Positions 1 through 12,137 are shown, counted from the stretch's first letter. The stretch: 64,000 nt of DNA from Siphonodentalium dalli (GCA_032622095.1 CP136063.1:69665980-69729979), one strand, 5' to 3'. Numbers and translations: made by a program. The notes: generated by a model from the letters alone, not told the origin.

Positions 1-241
1 TATACAGAAATCTACGGGATTAGAGTAGGATGTAATAATAGTATATCTCCGCTAAAGCAGCCCCTGAACGTTAATACCGAGAGGTCAGTTGCACTGACAG
101 TTAAAAGTTCAGTGCACTGAGAAAAAATTTAGGTCAAGAGATAACACCAAGCTCAGTCTGTGAGGTACTGATTGAATCCGACCCACATGGTCAGATAGGA
201 TTGACTAGAATCACTTCTCTGCTAACGTTTGAACCGACGAG
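1..241. other. No gene recognised
   Basis: No open frame, repeat or structural signal is recognised here. It is probably the 5' side of the decayed ORF region that follows. Confidence 0.3.
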
Positions 242-1080
242 ATGGATAAAGTCGTTACAGTGAAAAAAGTGCCAGTCTTTATTAATTTAGAATTAGACCC
301 ACCGACTGTGGGTTCCCAGGATGGTCAACAAGACGACATCCTCAATATTTTCGACAGTGATTTGGATAAAGATAGTTTTTTGGGTTTGGCTAGATCAATC
401 GCTCACAAATCCTCTCCTGTTCAGATTCAGAGTCATTCTGAGGATTGTGCTAAAAGTTCTAAGAAAAGAATAAAATCTTCTACTAGTAGCTCAAACGCTT
501 CCTGATCTATTAAACGTTCGCGAGAAAACGTCAAACAACCTGAGGACCATGCTCATCAGTGACATTTTACAGTCCATTATGGATAATATGACCAAACTAA
601 ATGAAAGAATTGATTTGATCAACTCACGCCAAGTCATGGAGATAAGTCATAAGCGCATACATGTACTTCAGATACCGTTACACTGACTCCATCGACACCA
701 GTGGTAAATTCACAGGATGTGGAAATAACATTGGTTCAGCATCGAGTTACCTGCGCTGGGCTGAAGACAGAACTTGGGTCAAACTTTCACAACAAGTGAC
801 CCTACCAAGAACACACATCCGGGTATTTGACTTCATTACAATCAGTGGAGGCATCTAATAGTACTCAGTGAGATGTTTTTTCCAGGAACATGATCATTCC
901 AGCCGGAACCAAAGAACAATCATGTGCGGATTGTCTGACTCTGAAATGCAACAAAAAACTAAAACAACTGATAAACCGTGCAAAAGATATTAGCCCCATG
1001 AACCTGCATGAACAACTCTCTTCTTAATCATGACCAGCTTATGGAAAAATTGGAAGAAAAAAATGCATTAATTACAAAAT
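242..1080 (+). pseudogene. Unclassified decayed coding remnant, possibly gag-like
   Basis: An 87-codon frame at 242-505 (starting MDKVVTVKK, acidic then Ser/Lys-rich) is followed to about 1080 by protein-like sequence broken by stops and frame changes, with a second short frame at 661-858. The low-complexity hydrophilic start resembles N-terminal ORFs of retroelements, but no zinc knuckle or catalytic motif is visible. The stretch ends at a small inverted-repeat element. No function can be assigned; it is called coding only because of its composition. Confidence 0.3.
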
Positions 1081-1086
1081 CTAGAC

Positions 1087-1475
1087 TACCGCTATTCTCA
1101 AAGTAATTGACCAGAAAAACGGGGTGATACCCCGGTCATGACCGCGGTGATACCGGTAATAAACGGTAGCGGTATCGAGATGGTCACGGCGGTGGAGTTA
1201 CGGTATTGGGCGATAATGATACCGCGGTCTTTTAGCGGGCACCGCATTAATTTTTTTTAATACCGCGGTCTTTTAACGGGCACCGCATTAATTTTTTTGA
1301 ATACCGCGGTGATTTTCATGGAACTCTTTGAGGGGAGGTATTTACTCCCACATACTTGTTCGCATTAACAAGCGGTATCAGTACCGCGGTATTGGAGGAT
1401 ACCGCGGTATAGTACCGCGGTATTAACGGGGTGACACCACGTTATTGGTGGTCAATTACTTTAAGTATAGCGGTA
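1087..1475. mobile_element. MITE with TA target duplication and ccgcgg-rich core
   Basis: The left end taccgctattctcaaagtaa matches the reverse complement of the right end (ggtcaattactttaagtatagcggta) over about 27 bp. Both ends start or finish with TA, consistent with a Tc1/mariner-type TA insertion. The core holds a 42-bp direct repeat (about 1218-1304) and several accgcggt palindromes. There is no ORF, so it is non-autonomous. Confidence 0.75.
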
Positions 1476-2118
1476 CGTTCTCATTCAGTAATAAAACTAA
1501 TCAGCTAAACCCTCCAGCAATACAACACTTACTAAGTCTTCTGTCAGTATATTTTACTACAGGTGTGTATATTTGATTAGCTTGGTTTAATATAAGATAT
1601 TAAGACAGTATTTGTTTAAAAAATTGTTGTTACAAAATTTATGTTTGAATTTACCTTTGACTGACAGCTGGGACTGACACCCATTTGCAACAAAATACAA
1701 CACGATAACTGTCTGCAGTCAGTTTAGCAGTTAGAATTACATTATTTCTCTTATTCTAAGGTGTTTTAGGCCAAACTCATTGCACAAACAGTCAAAAAGA
1801 TTTGCAGGAAAAAAGATTTTGAGTTACGGAAAAAATTGTTTGTTGGTCCCATTGACTAACCCACCCACCCCAGCATATGTGCCCGGAAAAATATCCCCCC
1901 CCCCCCTGCTCTGACAGGACTTTTTAACCCAAAGTAAAATATTGAGTTTCAAAGGTATCAATTCAGACATTCTCATAAAGTGTTAGACGAAACAGTCAGA
2001 CAATATTATGCACAACTCGAGCTACTTTCGAGTACATGTGGTTTTCATGATGAATCAAAGGAAATAAAGTCGCAGGTCATTGATGGGAGTTCAAACACTA
2101 GGTCACGAAACGTGGGTT
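1476..2118. other. No gene recognised; contains a C homopolymer
   Basis: AT-rich sequence with a run of C near 1895-1908. No coding frame, exon signal or repeat family is recognised. Confidence 0.4.
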
Positions 2119-2332
2119 ATATGATACACAAATGACAAGCTAATTGATTTGAAATGAGTTATCTGCTATATGTGTCATATCGAAATTAGAGGGACATGAA
2201 GTGTATTCATAAAACATTTTAGATTATATCATAAGATGAATAAAGGGAGGCACAATATTGTACGCTTTCAAGATGGGTGCATGAGAACATTTAGTTTATT
2301 GTATAGTTTGAAGAGACACATTCTGAACAAGT
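2119..2332 (+). pseudogene. Decayed copy of a C2H2-finger gene exon
   Basis: This segment is nearly identical to 37548-37762, where it leads into an open C2H2-type frame starting at 37671. Here the ATG lies at 2236, and the first zinc-finger cysteine reads as arginine (IVRFQDGC versus IVCFQDGC). The copy is cut after SLKRHIL by a pearl-like element; sequence resembling the downstream exon resumes at about 2810. It is a second, broken copy of the gene near 37.7 kb. Confidence 0.7.
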
Positions 2333-2812
2333 GAACTCATATTCCAAAAATCTTTGAAATCCGTTGACATTTGTGGAAATGAGCTCTGTGACGTCGTCTA
2401 TTTGCTATTTGGTAAATTCGACAATAATAATAAACAAAGTCCAATAACTCCGGTAAAAATATCCATCAGATCTGGCTTGCAAACACATTCTAGGTAATGG
2501 TCAGGTGAACTCATATACCAAATATCTTTTTAATCTGTTTAGATTTGTGGAAATGAGCCCTGTGACGTCGTCTATTTGCTATTTGGTAAATTCGACAAAA
2601 AATAATAAACAAAGTCCTATAACTCCGGTAAAAATATCTGGCCAGACCTGGCTTGCGAACTCATTCTAGGTAATGGTCAGGTGAACTCATATACCACAAA
2701 TCTTTGCAAACCATTTACATTTGTTCAAGTTATGACGCTTACAAATTCGGGACGGACGGACGGAACCCATTACTATATCCCCCACAAATTTTAAATATGG
2801 CGGGGGATAAAA
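2329..2812 (+). mobile_element. Pearl-like (Helitron-type, non-autonomous) element, copy 1
   Basis: It contains about 2.7 units of a 173-177-bp tandem repeat (units begin gtgaactcatatacc at about 2330, 2503 and 2680). These are followed by a short ACGG microsatellite and the end block tatccccc...ggcgggggata, which can form a hairpin. Tandem core units plus an ACGG tract plus a terminal hairpin are the known layout of pearl-type elements in bivalves. It interrupts the C2H2-gene copy. Confidence 0.65.
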
Positions 2813-3355
2813 ATCACAACAAGGATGCACAAAATCTCAACTGTCTGTAGTTGTGCCTGCAAATTGCTCTAGCGCTGAATCAAGGGAAGTAATTCCTTCC
2901 GTCTTTTTACTTGATGTTTCCATGACTTGAAGCAGAAGAAATTTTTTGACATCTAATCTTAAGAAATGCAACATTCCTAACTGGGAATTATGACAACAAA
3001 ATATATTTGACGCTTTGAAAAGGCTATCAAACATTTTACTTGAATTATTTCGCGATGGAGCACTGGATTCGAACCAGAAATCCAAAACAGGTTGACTACA
3101 TAAAACTTCACAACGGTTGGAGGACGACAACGAGAGAGAGAAGCAATCAACCCACTGGATTCTGAGAATGAAATCACGGACATGAATGATTTGACACGGA
3201 CATCCGTAAGATGTATTTGACAAACAGTCGCAGACGGCGGTATCCCCTGCCGAAATGTGCAGTTGGGGAAGTGCATTGTCAATGTTTGCGTTCTCTGTCG
3301 AAATGTGCAGTTGGGGAAGTGCATTCTCAACAAGAGGTGGGATTTTGTCATAAAG
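2813..3355 (+). pseudogene. Decayed continuation of the C2H2-type gene copy
   Basis: It begins aatcacaacaaggatgcac, matching 37763 onward (aatcacaacaagcccaagga), so it continues the gene copy interrupted at 2329. Plus-strand frames give protein-like pieces (for example NIFDALKRLSNILLELFRDG) broken by stops. A 54-bp direct duplication (gaaatgtgcagttggggaag twice, about 3249-3335) lies near the end. Long minus-strand frames here are judged to be by-products. Confidence 0.4.
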
Positions 3356-3808
3356 CCTGGCTTGCGAACTCATTTTAGGACTGACATTTGTGGAAATTAG
3401 CCATATGACGTCATCCATTTGCATTAAAAAAGTCCAATAACACTGCTGAAAATATTATCCGACCGGACCTGGTTTTCGAACTCATTCTAGATACTAGTCA
3501 TGTGAACTCATATACCAAAAATCTTTGAAATCCATTGACATTTGTGGAAATGAGCCCTGTGACGTCATCTATTTGCTATTTGGTAAATTCGACAAAAATA
3601 ATAATAAAGTCCAATAACTCCGGTAAAAATATCCAGCTGGACCTGGCTTGCGAACTCATTCTAGGTAATGGTCAGGTGAACTAGCTCATATACCAAAAAT
3701 CTTTGAAATCCGTTGACATTTGTTCAAGGTATGACTCTTACAAATTCGGGACGGACGGAACTCATTACTATATCCCCCCGCAAATTTTCAATTTGGCGGG
3801 GGATAAAA
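3356..3808 (+). mobile_element. Pearl-like element, copy 2
   Basis: It shares the 170-bp-class repeat units (gtgaactcatataccaaaaa at about 3500 and 3675), the acggacgg tract and the ggcgggggataaaaa end with the element at 2329-2812. The two copies flank the gene remnant between them and lie in the same orientation. Confidence 0.65.
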
Positions 3809-4124
3809 AGGCTGATGAATTCCTGTGATGACGTGGACACTGGTTGTTTCAAAATAGCATGAATGATGGTAATGAACGATGAGTAACCTTTGACAAGAGC
3901 CAGTTTCAGTCTTGTGCAAAAAATAAAATCGATCCACACTGCTGCTGCTGATAATTTGAATGAATGTCGTATTTATGAATGCTTTATTGCTGTTAGTTTG
4001 GACAAATCCCTTGACACACGTATTGTGGAGCTGCAATACATGTATGTCCGGGAGGAAGAAAGGCTTCAAAACGACGAACAAAACAAGTTGGAGATCAAGC
4101 TGCTGGAGTAAAAGCTGGCTACAG

Positions 4125-5203
4125 AAATGTCTGAAAATGTTCATGGATTCTTATCAGTGCGCGGAGAAATGCAGGAGGACTTGTGTTATACTGCAAAAGA
4201 ATCGTAATTCCAGAAGGTTTAAAATCGGAAATCATCAACAATATTCACACAGGGCATCAGAGAATTCTCAAGTGTAAGGAACGTGCCACACAATATGTGT
4301 GGTGGCCTCAAATAAATGCGGACTTTAAGGAGCATGTCGAGAGATGCACCACTGCCAGATAAATAAACCAGCACAATGCAAGGAGCCATTAATAACCTCT
4401 GATCTTCCATCTGGACCGTGGATTAAATAGGTTACATACATGTACATGTAGGTATCAAAACACTATTTGATAGTAACAGACTTTTACTCTCAATTTATTG
4501 AAATAGCAATGCTGACAAGCATCTCGAGCAAGTAATTGGAGAGTTAATAAATATGCTGCTGGGGAGATCCTGTAAAACTATTCAGAGACAATTTAATGCA
4601 TCATATTTCACCTCACAGGAGTTCAAAGAGTTTGCTTCAGCTAGAAACTGTCAGTTGATGATGTCATCGCCCCATTATCAGGGAAATGGTTTCGCCGTGG
4701 CAGAGGTGAAAGTAGCGAAAAGCATTCTAAAGACGCGGGTTCCCTTCATAGCACTCGCCGCATATCGAATGGCAAGAGTGTAATCAACTGGCTATTCGCC
4801 TAGTGAACTGATGCTAGGGTGTAACATAAAGAGATCTACCTTGTTTACCAGAGACTTTGGAACCAAAGTCACCTCCACTCAAAACTGTTCAAACGAGGAA
4901 TGAGAAATATAAACATACTTATAAGCAGTTATTTGACAGGAAAAACTCAACAGTTCTGTCACCATATCTAAAACCTAGAGATTGCATGCGAATTCTGACA
5001 AGGAATCTGATTGGTCTAAAAATCGGAAAATTCAAGAGACTGACACTCCTAAGCATAGTTATATAGTGAAAACACCACGTGGAACATTTCGACGAAATCG
5101 GAGACACATTCAGGTCATACTGACCAATATTCATGGGACTGAACAAGATGTACAAAATAATGTCATCCATAACGAAACACAGGATGTGCCATCAGCGATA
5201 TGA
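4125..5203 (+). pseudogene. Ty3/gypsy pol remnant (H2C2 finger, integrase)
   Basis: Successive frame-broken pieces follow the order of a gypsy pol C-terminus. First comes the RNase H/integrase linker with an H2C2-type finger (HTGHQRILKCKERATQYVWW, then a C). Next is the integrase core end, with SSPHYQGNGFAVAEV at 4664-4710 retaining the catalytic-region Asn-Gly and Glu. Last is a piece ending YIVKTPRGTFRRNRRHI at about 5060-5110, typical of gypsy pol tails. The region with the second catalytic Asp is missing and many frame breaks are present, so the copy is dead. Confidence 0.75.
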
Positions 5204-5399
5204 AGCCGAAAAACCGACTTATCAGTCAACAATTATGCCACTCATTCAGTTCGATGCATACAGGCCCCAAATACTCATAGAAAATGCTTAACAATCACAA
5301 TTCTTGTCAAAAAAATGTAATCTTAATTGTTTTGAACTTGTAAAATGAAACATGCATGCAACATTATATTGGTAGTATAACATGCAACGATATCAGTGG

Positions 5400-5723
5400 T
5401 GTGTAAGCTGCGTGCGAGTTATGTCAAGTTATGCCAGGTAATGTCTGAGAATGAATGCAACAGTTTCATTGTGGTACTTATAAAAGAGGGAAGATGTTGA
5501 GTATGCCTGATGTTCGCATGAGCGTAGACAGTGCATGCTGTGAGTATGTGATTGACAGACTGCATGCATGGTATAAATACAGGTGGGTAGCTCGGAGAGA
5601 TTGAATAATACCGCCTGACATGATTATATGCTAGCAGAGATACAATGCTTTATGATCTAGAATAAAACTATATACACGACCAGCTTGTAACTGTCTCCGC
5701 GAGAACTCAATTAGGACTCCAAC
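5400..5723 (+). repeat. Candidate 3' LTR of the gypsy copy
   Basis: About 200 bp downstream of the pol remnant, this stretch begins with TG, has a TATA-like ggtataaatac at about 5570 and an aataaa polyadenylation signal at about 5661, and ends ...ggactccaaca. Those are LTR features in the right order. No partner LTR is visible in the window, so the boundaries are guesses. Confidence 0.45.
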
Positions 5724-5940
5724 AATTTTTCAACCAAAATATATTTGTTTCAGTCTTTTCAGACTCCCTTCTAAAATATTTTCATCATTCCAGACCAGAA
5801 GAGTCTCTTCAGACCAGCCGTAAAGATGGCCCGAGATATCCCTAGTTAAGAGAAGAGTTTACCAGACAGACTCTCAGTATTATATTGTGTACATTCCGAC
5901 AAGTTCAAAGGTAACGGTAAGTAATAAACAGACATTCTAG
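5724..5940. other. No gene recognised
   Basis: Short spacer with no recognisable feature; it has repeated agaccag/cagacc words near 5790-5820. Confidence 0.3.
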
Positions 5941-6334
5941 TATGGGAACCCAAATTCACATTTATTAATAATTGCGCTTCAGTGCAATTGAAAATTAATT
6001 GCGCTTCAGTGCAATTCAAAATTAATTGCGCTTCAGCGTAATTATTTTCCCCATTTATGGCTAACCCCCAGTTACTAAATAAATCCAATACAAAACTAAT
6101 TGCGCTGAAGCATAATTATTATCCCATATATGTCTACCCCCCCCCCCCCCCCCCCCCCCAGTTCAGGGATGTAAGCTTGTAATAATAATTGCGCTTCAGT
6201 GCAATTGAATTGCGATTAAGCACAATTTATATGAATCAGGCTGAATTGCGCTTGAGCGCAATTGAATTTCGCTTCAGCACAATTGAATTGCACTGAAGCA
6301 CAATTATTAATCAATGTAAATTTGGCCTCCCATA
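5941..6334. mobile_element. Foldback MITE built of aattgcgctt palindromes
   Basis: The left arm (tatgggaacccaaattcaca onward) and right arm form an inverted repeat of about 48 bp with TA at both outer edges. Inside are several copies of a 20-bp near-palindrome, aattgcgcttcagtgcaatt, on both arms around a C homopolymer at about 6134-6160. It has no coding capacity. The array of short palindromes inside a larger palindrome is unusual. Confidence 0.7.
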
Positions 6335-6588
6335 CAGACATGTCTTTATTTCAAAAATTTGCTTAGAAGTTTCATTAATATTTGGAAAAGGCCCCGAGCT
6401 TTTGGGAATCGGCATTGGGGAAAAATTGTGCCATGAAGGCTAAAATTGGGAATTCCTACATCTATATATTAGTGCAACTCTTACATATATTTGATATTTC
6501 CTAACTGTGGATGTTAAATTTTGTATGAATTTGCTATACAACGTAAGAATGAGTACTATATGCTGCATCAGGATGTCTCCAAATGAGA

Positions 6589-6755
6589 TACAGTAACGCC
6601 CTAAGTAATCGACCCTTTAACCACAGCAGAATTATGGGTAACTTTTCAGGATTTAGTCGGAAATATGGCTTGTTGCCATATTTCCGACTAAATCCTGAAA
6701 AGTTACCCATAATTCTGCTGTGGTTAAAGGGTTGATTACTTAGAGCATTACTGTA
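6589..6755. mobile_element. Near-perfect foldback MITE, cagtaatgctct family, copy 1
   Basis: The arms tacagtaacgccctaagtaa... and ...attacttagagcattactgta pair almost perfectly over about 80 bp around a short ttgttgcc centre. TA at both ends suggests a Tc1/mariner-type insertion. The same family recurs at 14086-14302. Confidence 0.85.
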
Positions 6756-6765
6756 TGGCACCCTC

Positions 6766-6977
6766 ACCCTTTCAGTGCCAAGTCCGATTTTTGTATCAAC
6801 CCATATTTCCTTGATTATTTTTCAAATTTATTGATTATAATAATGTGATACATTGATGGAAAGAGCTCTTACAGCTCTTTCCATCAATATATCACTTTAT
6901 TATAATCAATAAATTTGAAAAATGATCAAGGAAACATGGGTTGATACAAAATTTGAACTTGGCACTGAAAGGGTTAA
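6766..6977. mobile_element. Foldback TTAA-type MITE, gtgccaagt family
   Basis: Arms of about 95 bp starting accctttcagtgccaagt and ending ttggcactgaaagggttaa fold around gagctcttacagctc. The right flank keeps TTAA; the left looks mutated. The same ends (agtgcca, ttgatacaa, caacccat) occur at 48841 and 32957-33003, so this belongs with the piggyBac-like TTAA miniature elements of the window. Confidence 0.75.
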
Positions 6978-7296
6978 CCATATACTATACATTTGTCCAA
7001 TCATGCTTCCATTTCAGCGTTTCCGCTAGGGGTTAGGGGAATGTGGCCGTATTTGGGAAGCATATACCAGGTGCCCTGTCGGGGGGAAAAATTGGATGTT
7101 TATCACGGAAAAGTAGCTATATCCTTGCACTTGAGTCAACAAGCAGGAACATAGAAGCTTCGTATTGAAACCAAATTAAAACAGATCGTCTTTCTTAGAT
7201 CTCAAGTTAATGAACTAAAAGCATGTAAGCACAACAGCATAGAATGGATACAATCACTTTTATTTAAACAGTAGCAATATTAAAAGCCGACATTAA
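6978..7296. other. No gene recognised
   Basis: No coding frame or repeat is identified between two inverted-repeat elements. Confidence 0.3.
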
Positions 7297-10200
7297 CACG
7301 GGGGGAGAACTGCGACGTGAGGAACGGTGGCATTCCGATAAAGAGACGGTGGAATTCCGATAAAGAGACGGTGGAAATCCGATAAACGAGACGGTTCGCT
7401 TTCGGCGACAAACGAGATTTTCTTCGTGTTTGGGCATTCAAACGGAATTGCCGTGACAAATCAGGTTTCATATCATATCGCTATTTAAGTTACTAATATC
7501 CATCAAAATCTAGACGCTACAGTGACTAAAACCAAGAGAATAGCCATTTAAAAGTCACGCGATGGTTCGTTTTCCGATAAAAGACACGCGACGGTTCGTT
7601 TTTATCGGAAAACGAACCGTCGCGTGACTTTTAAATGGCGATTCTATTGGTTTTACTCACTGTAGCGTCTAGATTTTGATGGATATTAGTAACTAAAATA
7701 ACTATATGATGATATGAAACCTGATTTGTCACGGCAATTCCGTTTGAATGCCCAAACACGAAGAAAATCTCGTTTGTCGCCGAAAGCGAACCGTCTCGTT
7801 TATCGGATTTCCACCGTCTCTTTATCGGAATGCCACCGATCCTCAAGTCTTTTCGGTTACCTGCCTGGAATCATGCACTGGTCCCTCATTCACATACTAT
7901 CCATTCTGTACCATAGCATCACCTTCGCGAATAGACCATATCCTTGTGCCGAATACGATGGCGAATTTAATTGTCAACAGTGGTATTCTTGACGACCATG
8001 AACTGAATACGTCTAATCACTTGCCAGTGTGCTGCAGTTTTGAGATTCCCATGTAGTGAACCAGTTCCGTTCACGAGGTTAACTTTCAACTGGGATAGGA
8101 TGGACACCGATTTGTATCGTACCTCTCTAGACGAACTTCTTCCCAACATCATGTGTCACACTCTCGCGACACGGGACGATTTGGACAAACTGTACTCACA
8201 CATTGTTCAAACAATACTGCACGCCTCATCGATCGCCTCTCCATCGATGAGACGGCATATATCGCGAAAATCCTTCTGGAACAATGAACTACGGTCGTGT
8301 CACGCCGATGTTCGACAGAAACGTGTAACGTGGATAGCGGATGGTCGGCCTCACTCATATTGTGCCCAATCATACGTCCAATACAAAGCATCTAAACGTC
8401 TGTTCAGAAGGTTAGTGCGTTCTGCTGCTCGTTTAGAAGAACAGCGAAGATGTGAATCTCTTGAGTCATGTGCCGTCAGGGACCAAAAACAATTCTGGAA
8501 AATGCTGAGAGCACATGGTGCTAATCCAAATACTGAGTTTCGGTTCCGTCATGGATTTCGATGGTAGACCACTGAGAGATCATCGTAAAATACTAGAAGC
8601 TTGGAGAGCATATTTTCAAAAGCTATACACACCCGCTGCCCATTCTGATCCAGGATTCGAGGAAGCCATATGCATGCAGCTTAACTCACTACTCGATGAG
8701 TCTCATCCAGAATTTGATTCCGATGTGTTCTGCGAACCAATTACTGATATGGAGGTAACATCAGTTATACGACGACTGAAGCGCAACAAGTCCGGTGGAC
8801 TTGACCAGATCAGGAACGAACATCTCATTCATGGAAGTGGGTCGCTTGCGAACGCCCTGTGTTGTCTTTTCAACGGAATTATTAGATTGGAGTGGATACC
8901 ACATTTGCTAAAAACTGGAATCATCGTGCCAATATACAAAGGTGACCCCAAGCCGAAGCAACTGCCGGATAGCTACAGAGCGATAACTTTATTACCTGTA
9001 ATATATAAAGCATTTGAACATATCCTCCTCACTAGATTTCTTAATGATAGTGGTGTCGCAAAGTTTCCGCACGAAATGCAGCATGGATTCCAGAGAGGGG
9101 TTAGCTGCACAATGTCTGCATTTCTTGTTCAGGAATTCATACACTACACTGGTGATCTTAACTCTCGTGCATATGTATGTTTTCTGAACTCAGCAAAAGC
9201 ATTCGATCGAGTCTGGCACGAAGGACTACTAGTGAAACTGTACCATTTGGGGTTCTGTGGTAAAATACTGCGGATAATCGCCAATATGCACGTTGGCTGC
9301 ACGAGTCGTGTTCTGTATAACCAAGAACTCTCCGACATACTGACGATTAACAGGGAACAAGACAGGGGGCGGTCTGTTCCCCGTTCTTCTATCTGGCCTT
9401 CATAAATGACTTATTAAAAGACTTGAATTCGTCGAAGGATGGTTTCTCCATGGGATCTGTATCTTGCACAGCTCCGACGGCAGCAGACGACATTGCTCTT
9501 CTTTCACTGTCGAAAGCTGGAATGGACAGTCTCCTTAAACTGTGTTTTCATTATAGTCGCGTGTGGCGGTTTAATTTCTCTGACACAAAAAGCGTAGTCA
9601 TTGTGTTCAATGAGACAACAAGGCAGGATGTATTCCGTGATAGACAATGGTTCTTGGGTGATCAGCAATTGTCAGAAAAGTCTTCCTCCTTGCATCTAGG
9701 AGTCTCACACAACAAATTCAAAAATGAATATAGCAGAGCTACTGATCTATCACAGAAACTGAGAAAAAGTTATTTCGCCCTAGTTGGAAACAGACATCTT
9801 AAATCATGCTCTCCCATAACAATGGGGTCTATGCTCAAGTCAGTTGTTCTACCCAAGGCGCTCTACGGGAGCGAGCTGATGACAACCGACACCCGCTCGA
9901 CGAAGCACTGTCTAGAACGAGCACTCCGCTGTTGTGTGAAGCACATAGAAACTCTCCCGGAACGCACACCAACGGACATTGCTCTTAGCTTGTTGGGACT
10001 CCTCCCTCTCGAATGTGAAATTCACATGAAGAAGATGAATTTCCTTGGACACCTGATACATCTGCCGCAAACACACCAGGTGCCTTTAAAGATATTTCTC
10101 CAACGGTTTTACCAGTACACTCTGTTTGATCGACGGACAACTGGATTCGTGACCGATATAGTTCATATCCTCCAAGCGTATAAACTATACGACTTCCTGG

Positions 10201-11100
10201 ACACATTCACCAATACTGGTCAATTTCCATCAGAAGCAGCATGGAAAAGTATTTACAAGAAAGCTGTTTCGGATCATTACTCGACTGCCTGGTCGTTATC
10301 TGTTGACAGCAACCAATCCCTTAACACTTTCCGATTGGTCCACACAGACCCCACTACTAACTGGACGATATGGAAACTCCTGAAGCAACATCCCGACCGT
10401 TCAGCACGACTACGAAACCTTGGCCTATTACTCAACAAGACAACATACATGAATAATCTGAGATGCAATGCTTGTGACTGCCACTATAACAACGAAATCC
10501 TCCATGCTGTACGATATTGTCCATCAGAAGTCATACTTTCTCTCCGAAATAGCTACTGGGAATTCATTATAAATCACTTTGGTATTGGAATATTCCTTTT
10601 CATGCACGACTCCTTGGACGATAAATCACTATCTGCATTCTTACTCGGATGGAACGTTTCTGCACCTCCCCAGCATCTAACGGAGTGTGCGGACGACATA
10701 TTACTCCACTCAGCATCATTTCTTCTTGCAACTTGTTCTGTCATCAAAGGCCAAACTACACACAATGTTTCCTAGTTGATGTGACACTCGAACCTTTAAC
10801 GTGAGTTCGAACTCTCACAAAATCCACTGAACCTGAACTATATTTGAAAACGTGTTTTTACATCGATATCATTGTACACAAAGCGGCAACATTGTAAATA
10901 ACCTGTAAATACTCTTCTCCATAGTGGAGGTACTAGAATAAATATGATATGAAACCTGATTTGTCACGGCAATTCCGTTTGAATGCCCAAACACGAAGAA
11001 AATCTCGTTTGTCGCCGAAAGCGAACCGTCTCGTTTATCGGATTTCCACCGTCTCTTTATCGGAATGCCACCGATCCTCATGTCGCAGTTCTCCCCCGTG
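7297..11100. mobile_element. Foldback element (cacggggg ends) interrupted by a LINE
   Basis: The left end cacggggggagaactgcgac and right end gtcgcagttctcccccgtg are inverted and flanked by ATTAA on both sides (7292-7296 and 11101-11105), a 5-bp target duplication. The left part alone (7297-7853) is a giant palindrome with a centre near 7590; its arms carry repeated ggtggaattccgataaagag units. A 142-bp arm segment (7711-7853) recurs at 10946-11088, on the far side of the reverse-transcriptase gene. The simplest reading is a foldback element invaded by a LINE. Confidence 0.75.
7845..10945 (+). pseudogene. 5'-truncated non-LTR retrotransposon (endonuclease end, RT, C-terminal finger)
   Basis: The sequence opens inside an APE-type endonuclease: SRIDHILVPN... 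and LNTSNHLPV at about 7940-8030 are its last motifs. A linker follows, then reverse transcriptase with NSAKAFDRVWH (about 9186) and a YADD box mutated to AADDIALL (about 9482). The C-terminal region contains CNACDCHYNNEILHAVRYC (C-x2-C-x9-H-x4-C, about 10465). The stop is at 10775, followed by a short 3' UTR ending gaataaatatgatatg. Frame breaks lie near 8040, 8550 and 9355. It looks like a Jockey/I/CR1-type LINE; the clade was not determined. The copy is inactive. Confidence 0.85.
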
Positions 11101-11105
11101 ATTAA

Positions 11106-11668
11106 AGACTACGGCAGTTGGCAAAAGACACATTGTCACACTGTCTACCAGTAACAGGTGTTACATAATGAGATGAGCAAGACGTGCTATACACAAGTAC
11201 TGTATGGCTGCTTTCTTTGTATTTTGTTCACAGTACCGATCAAAACTATTTGTTGTAAAATCATTCCTCAGACGAAGATGACCTCATGCTGGATTCGTAT
11301 AATGGATAATTTAGTATTCATTGGATAGGGAGTAAATACACTGATAACTATTATTAATTATTTAATTGTTTAATTTTTAATCAAACATTTCCCTAATACA
11401 AATCTTGTTTTGGGGAAGAAGTTCTGCACTGTTCGTCACCCCCCCGAGTTGTGTAGCCGAGATAGAGAATGAGGTGGAAATTACAGGAAACCAAACTCCA
11501 ATAAAATATGGAATGATACATCTCCTCACTGCTTACTTCAGAGAAAAACTGGACAATCTTGTACGGTATTATGAGGTATAAGCATGTCAAATTTAAACAG
11601 CCACTGTCACTTCATTTTCATACATGATGCACATGGCTCATTTGAGGAATGACTGTAGTTGATGTAGT
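11106..11668. other. No gene recognised
   Basis: AT-rich sequence with no coding frame or repeat identified on either strand. Confidence 0.3.
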
Positions 11669-12110
11669 TTGTGGGTGATGGACATTCGGAGAAGCACTAC
11701 ATCCAAAAGCATGGCAGCAGATCGTAGTCAAATGGCTAATTTCGAGGTTAATGCCAGCATTCCATCTGCAGTTGAGCACATGGACATATGTAAGATTTCA
11801 TTGAGTGACAGACTGCTTGATGTTTCACAAGACAGTATTACAGATCAACCCCGCCAAAATTCTAGTTCTTTGGATTATGTGCTTGTTCACAATGGATCGC
11901 AGAAAGGGAAGTTGAAGTTAGTTTGAAATGACGGCTTTTCATATTGTGTCCGTTATGTGAAATATTCCAAATGATACTGGACATGTAGTGTCAGGAATAC
12001 CAAACAGCGTTGTCCAACGACGGTGATAGAAAGCGACAATGGCCAATTCAAAGAGGGGCAACATCGTCACATCCATCCAGATCAACCGTCATCTGTACAC
12101 ACAGTACAAA
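11669..12110 (+). pseudogene. FLYWCH-type zinc-finger remnant
   Basis: One reading frame from 11669 runs through GSQKGKLKLV, two in-frame stops (about 11924 and 11978), then YWTCSVRNTKQRC and GQHRHIHPDQP (about 12055-12085). The spacing of the Tyr-Trp, two Cys and the His-x-His pair is that of a FLYWCH DNA-binding finger. FLYWCH fingers often lie N-terminal in MULE-type transposases, and MULE exons lie at 23.8 kb in this window. Whether both belonged to one gene is only an inference. Confidence 0.6.
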
Positions 12111-12137
12111 TTAGAGCAGATATAAAACAGCAAGGTC

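Noticed and set aside
2837-3424. Minus-strand 195-codon frame
   Set aside because: It overlaps a plus-strand remnant homologous to the C2H2 gene and includes repeat sequence; no motif in the minus reading.
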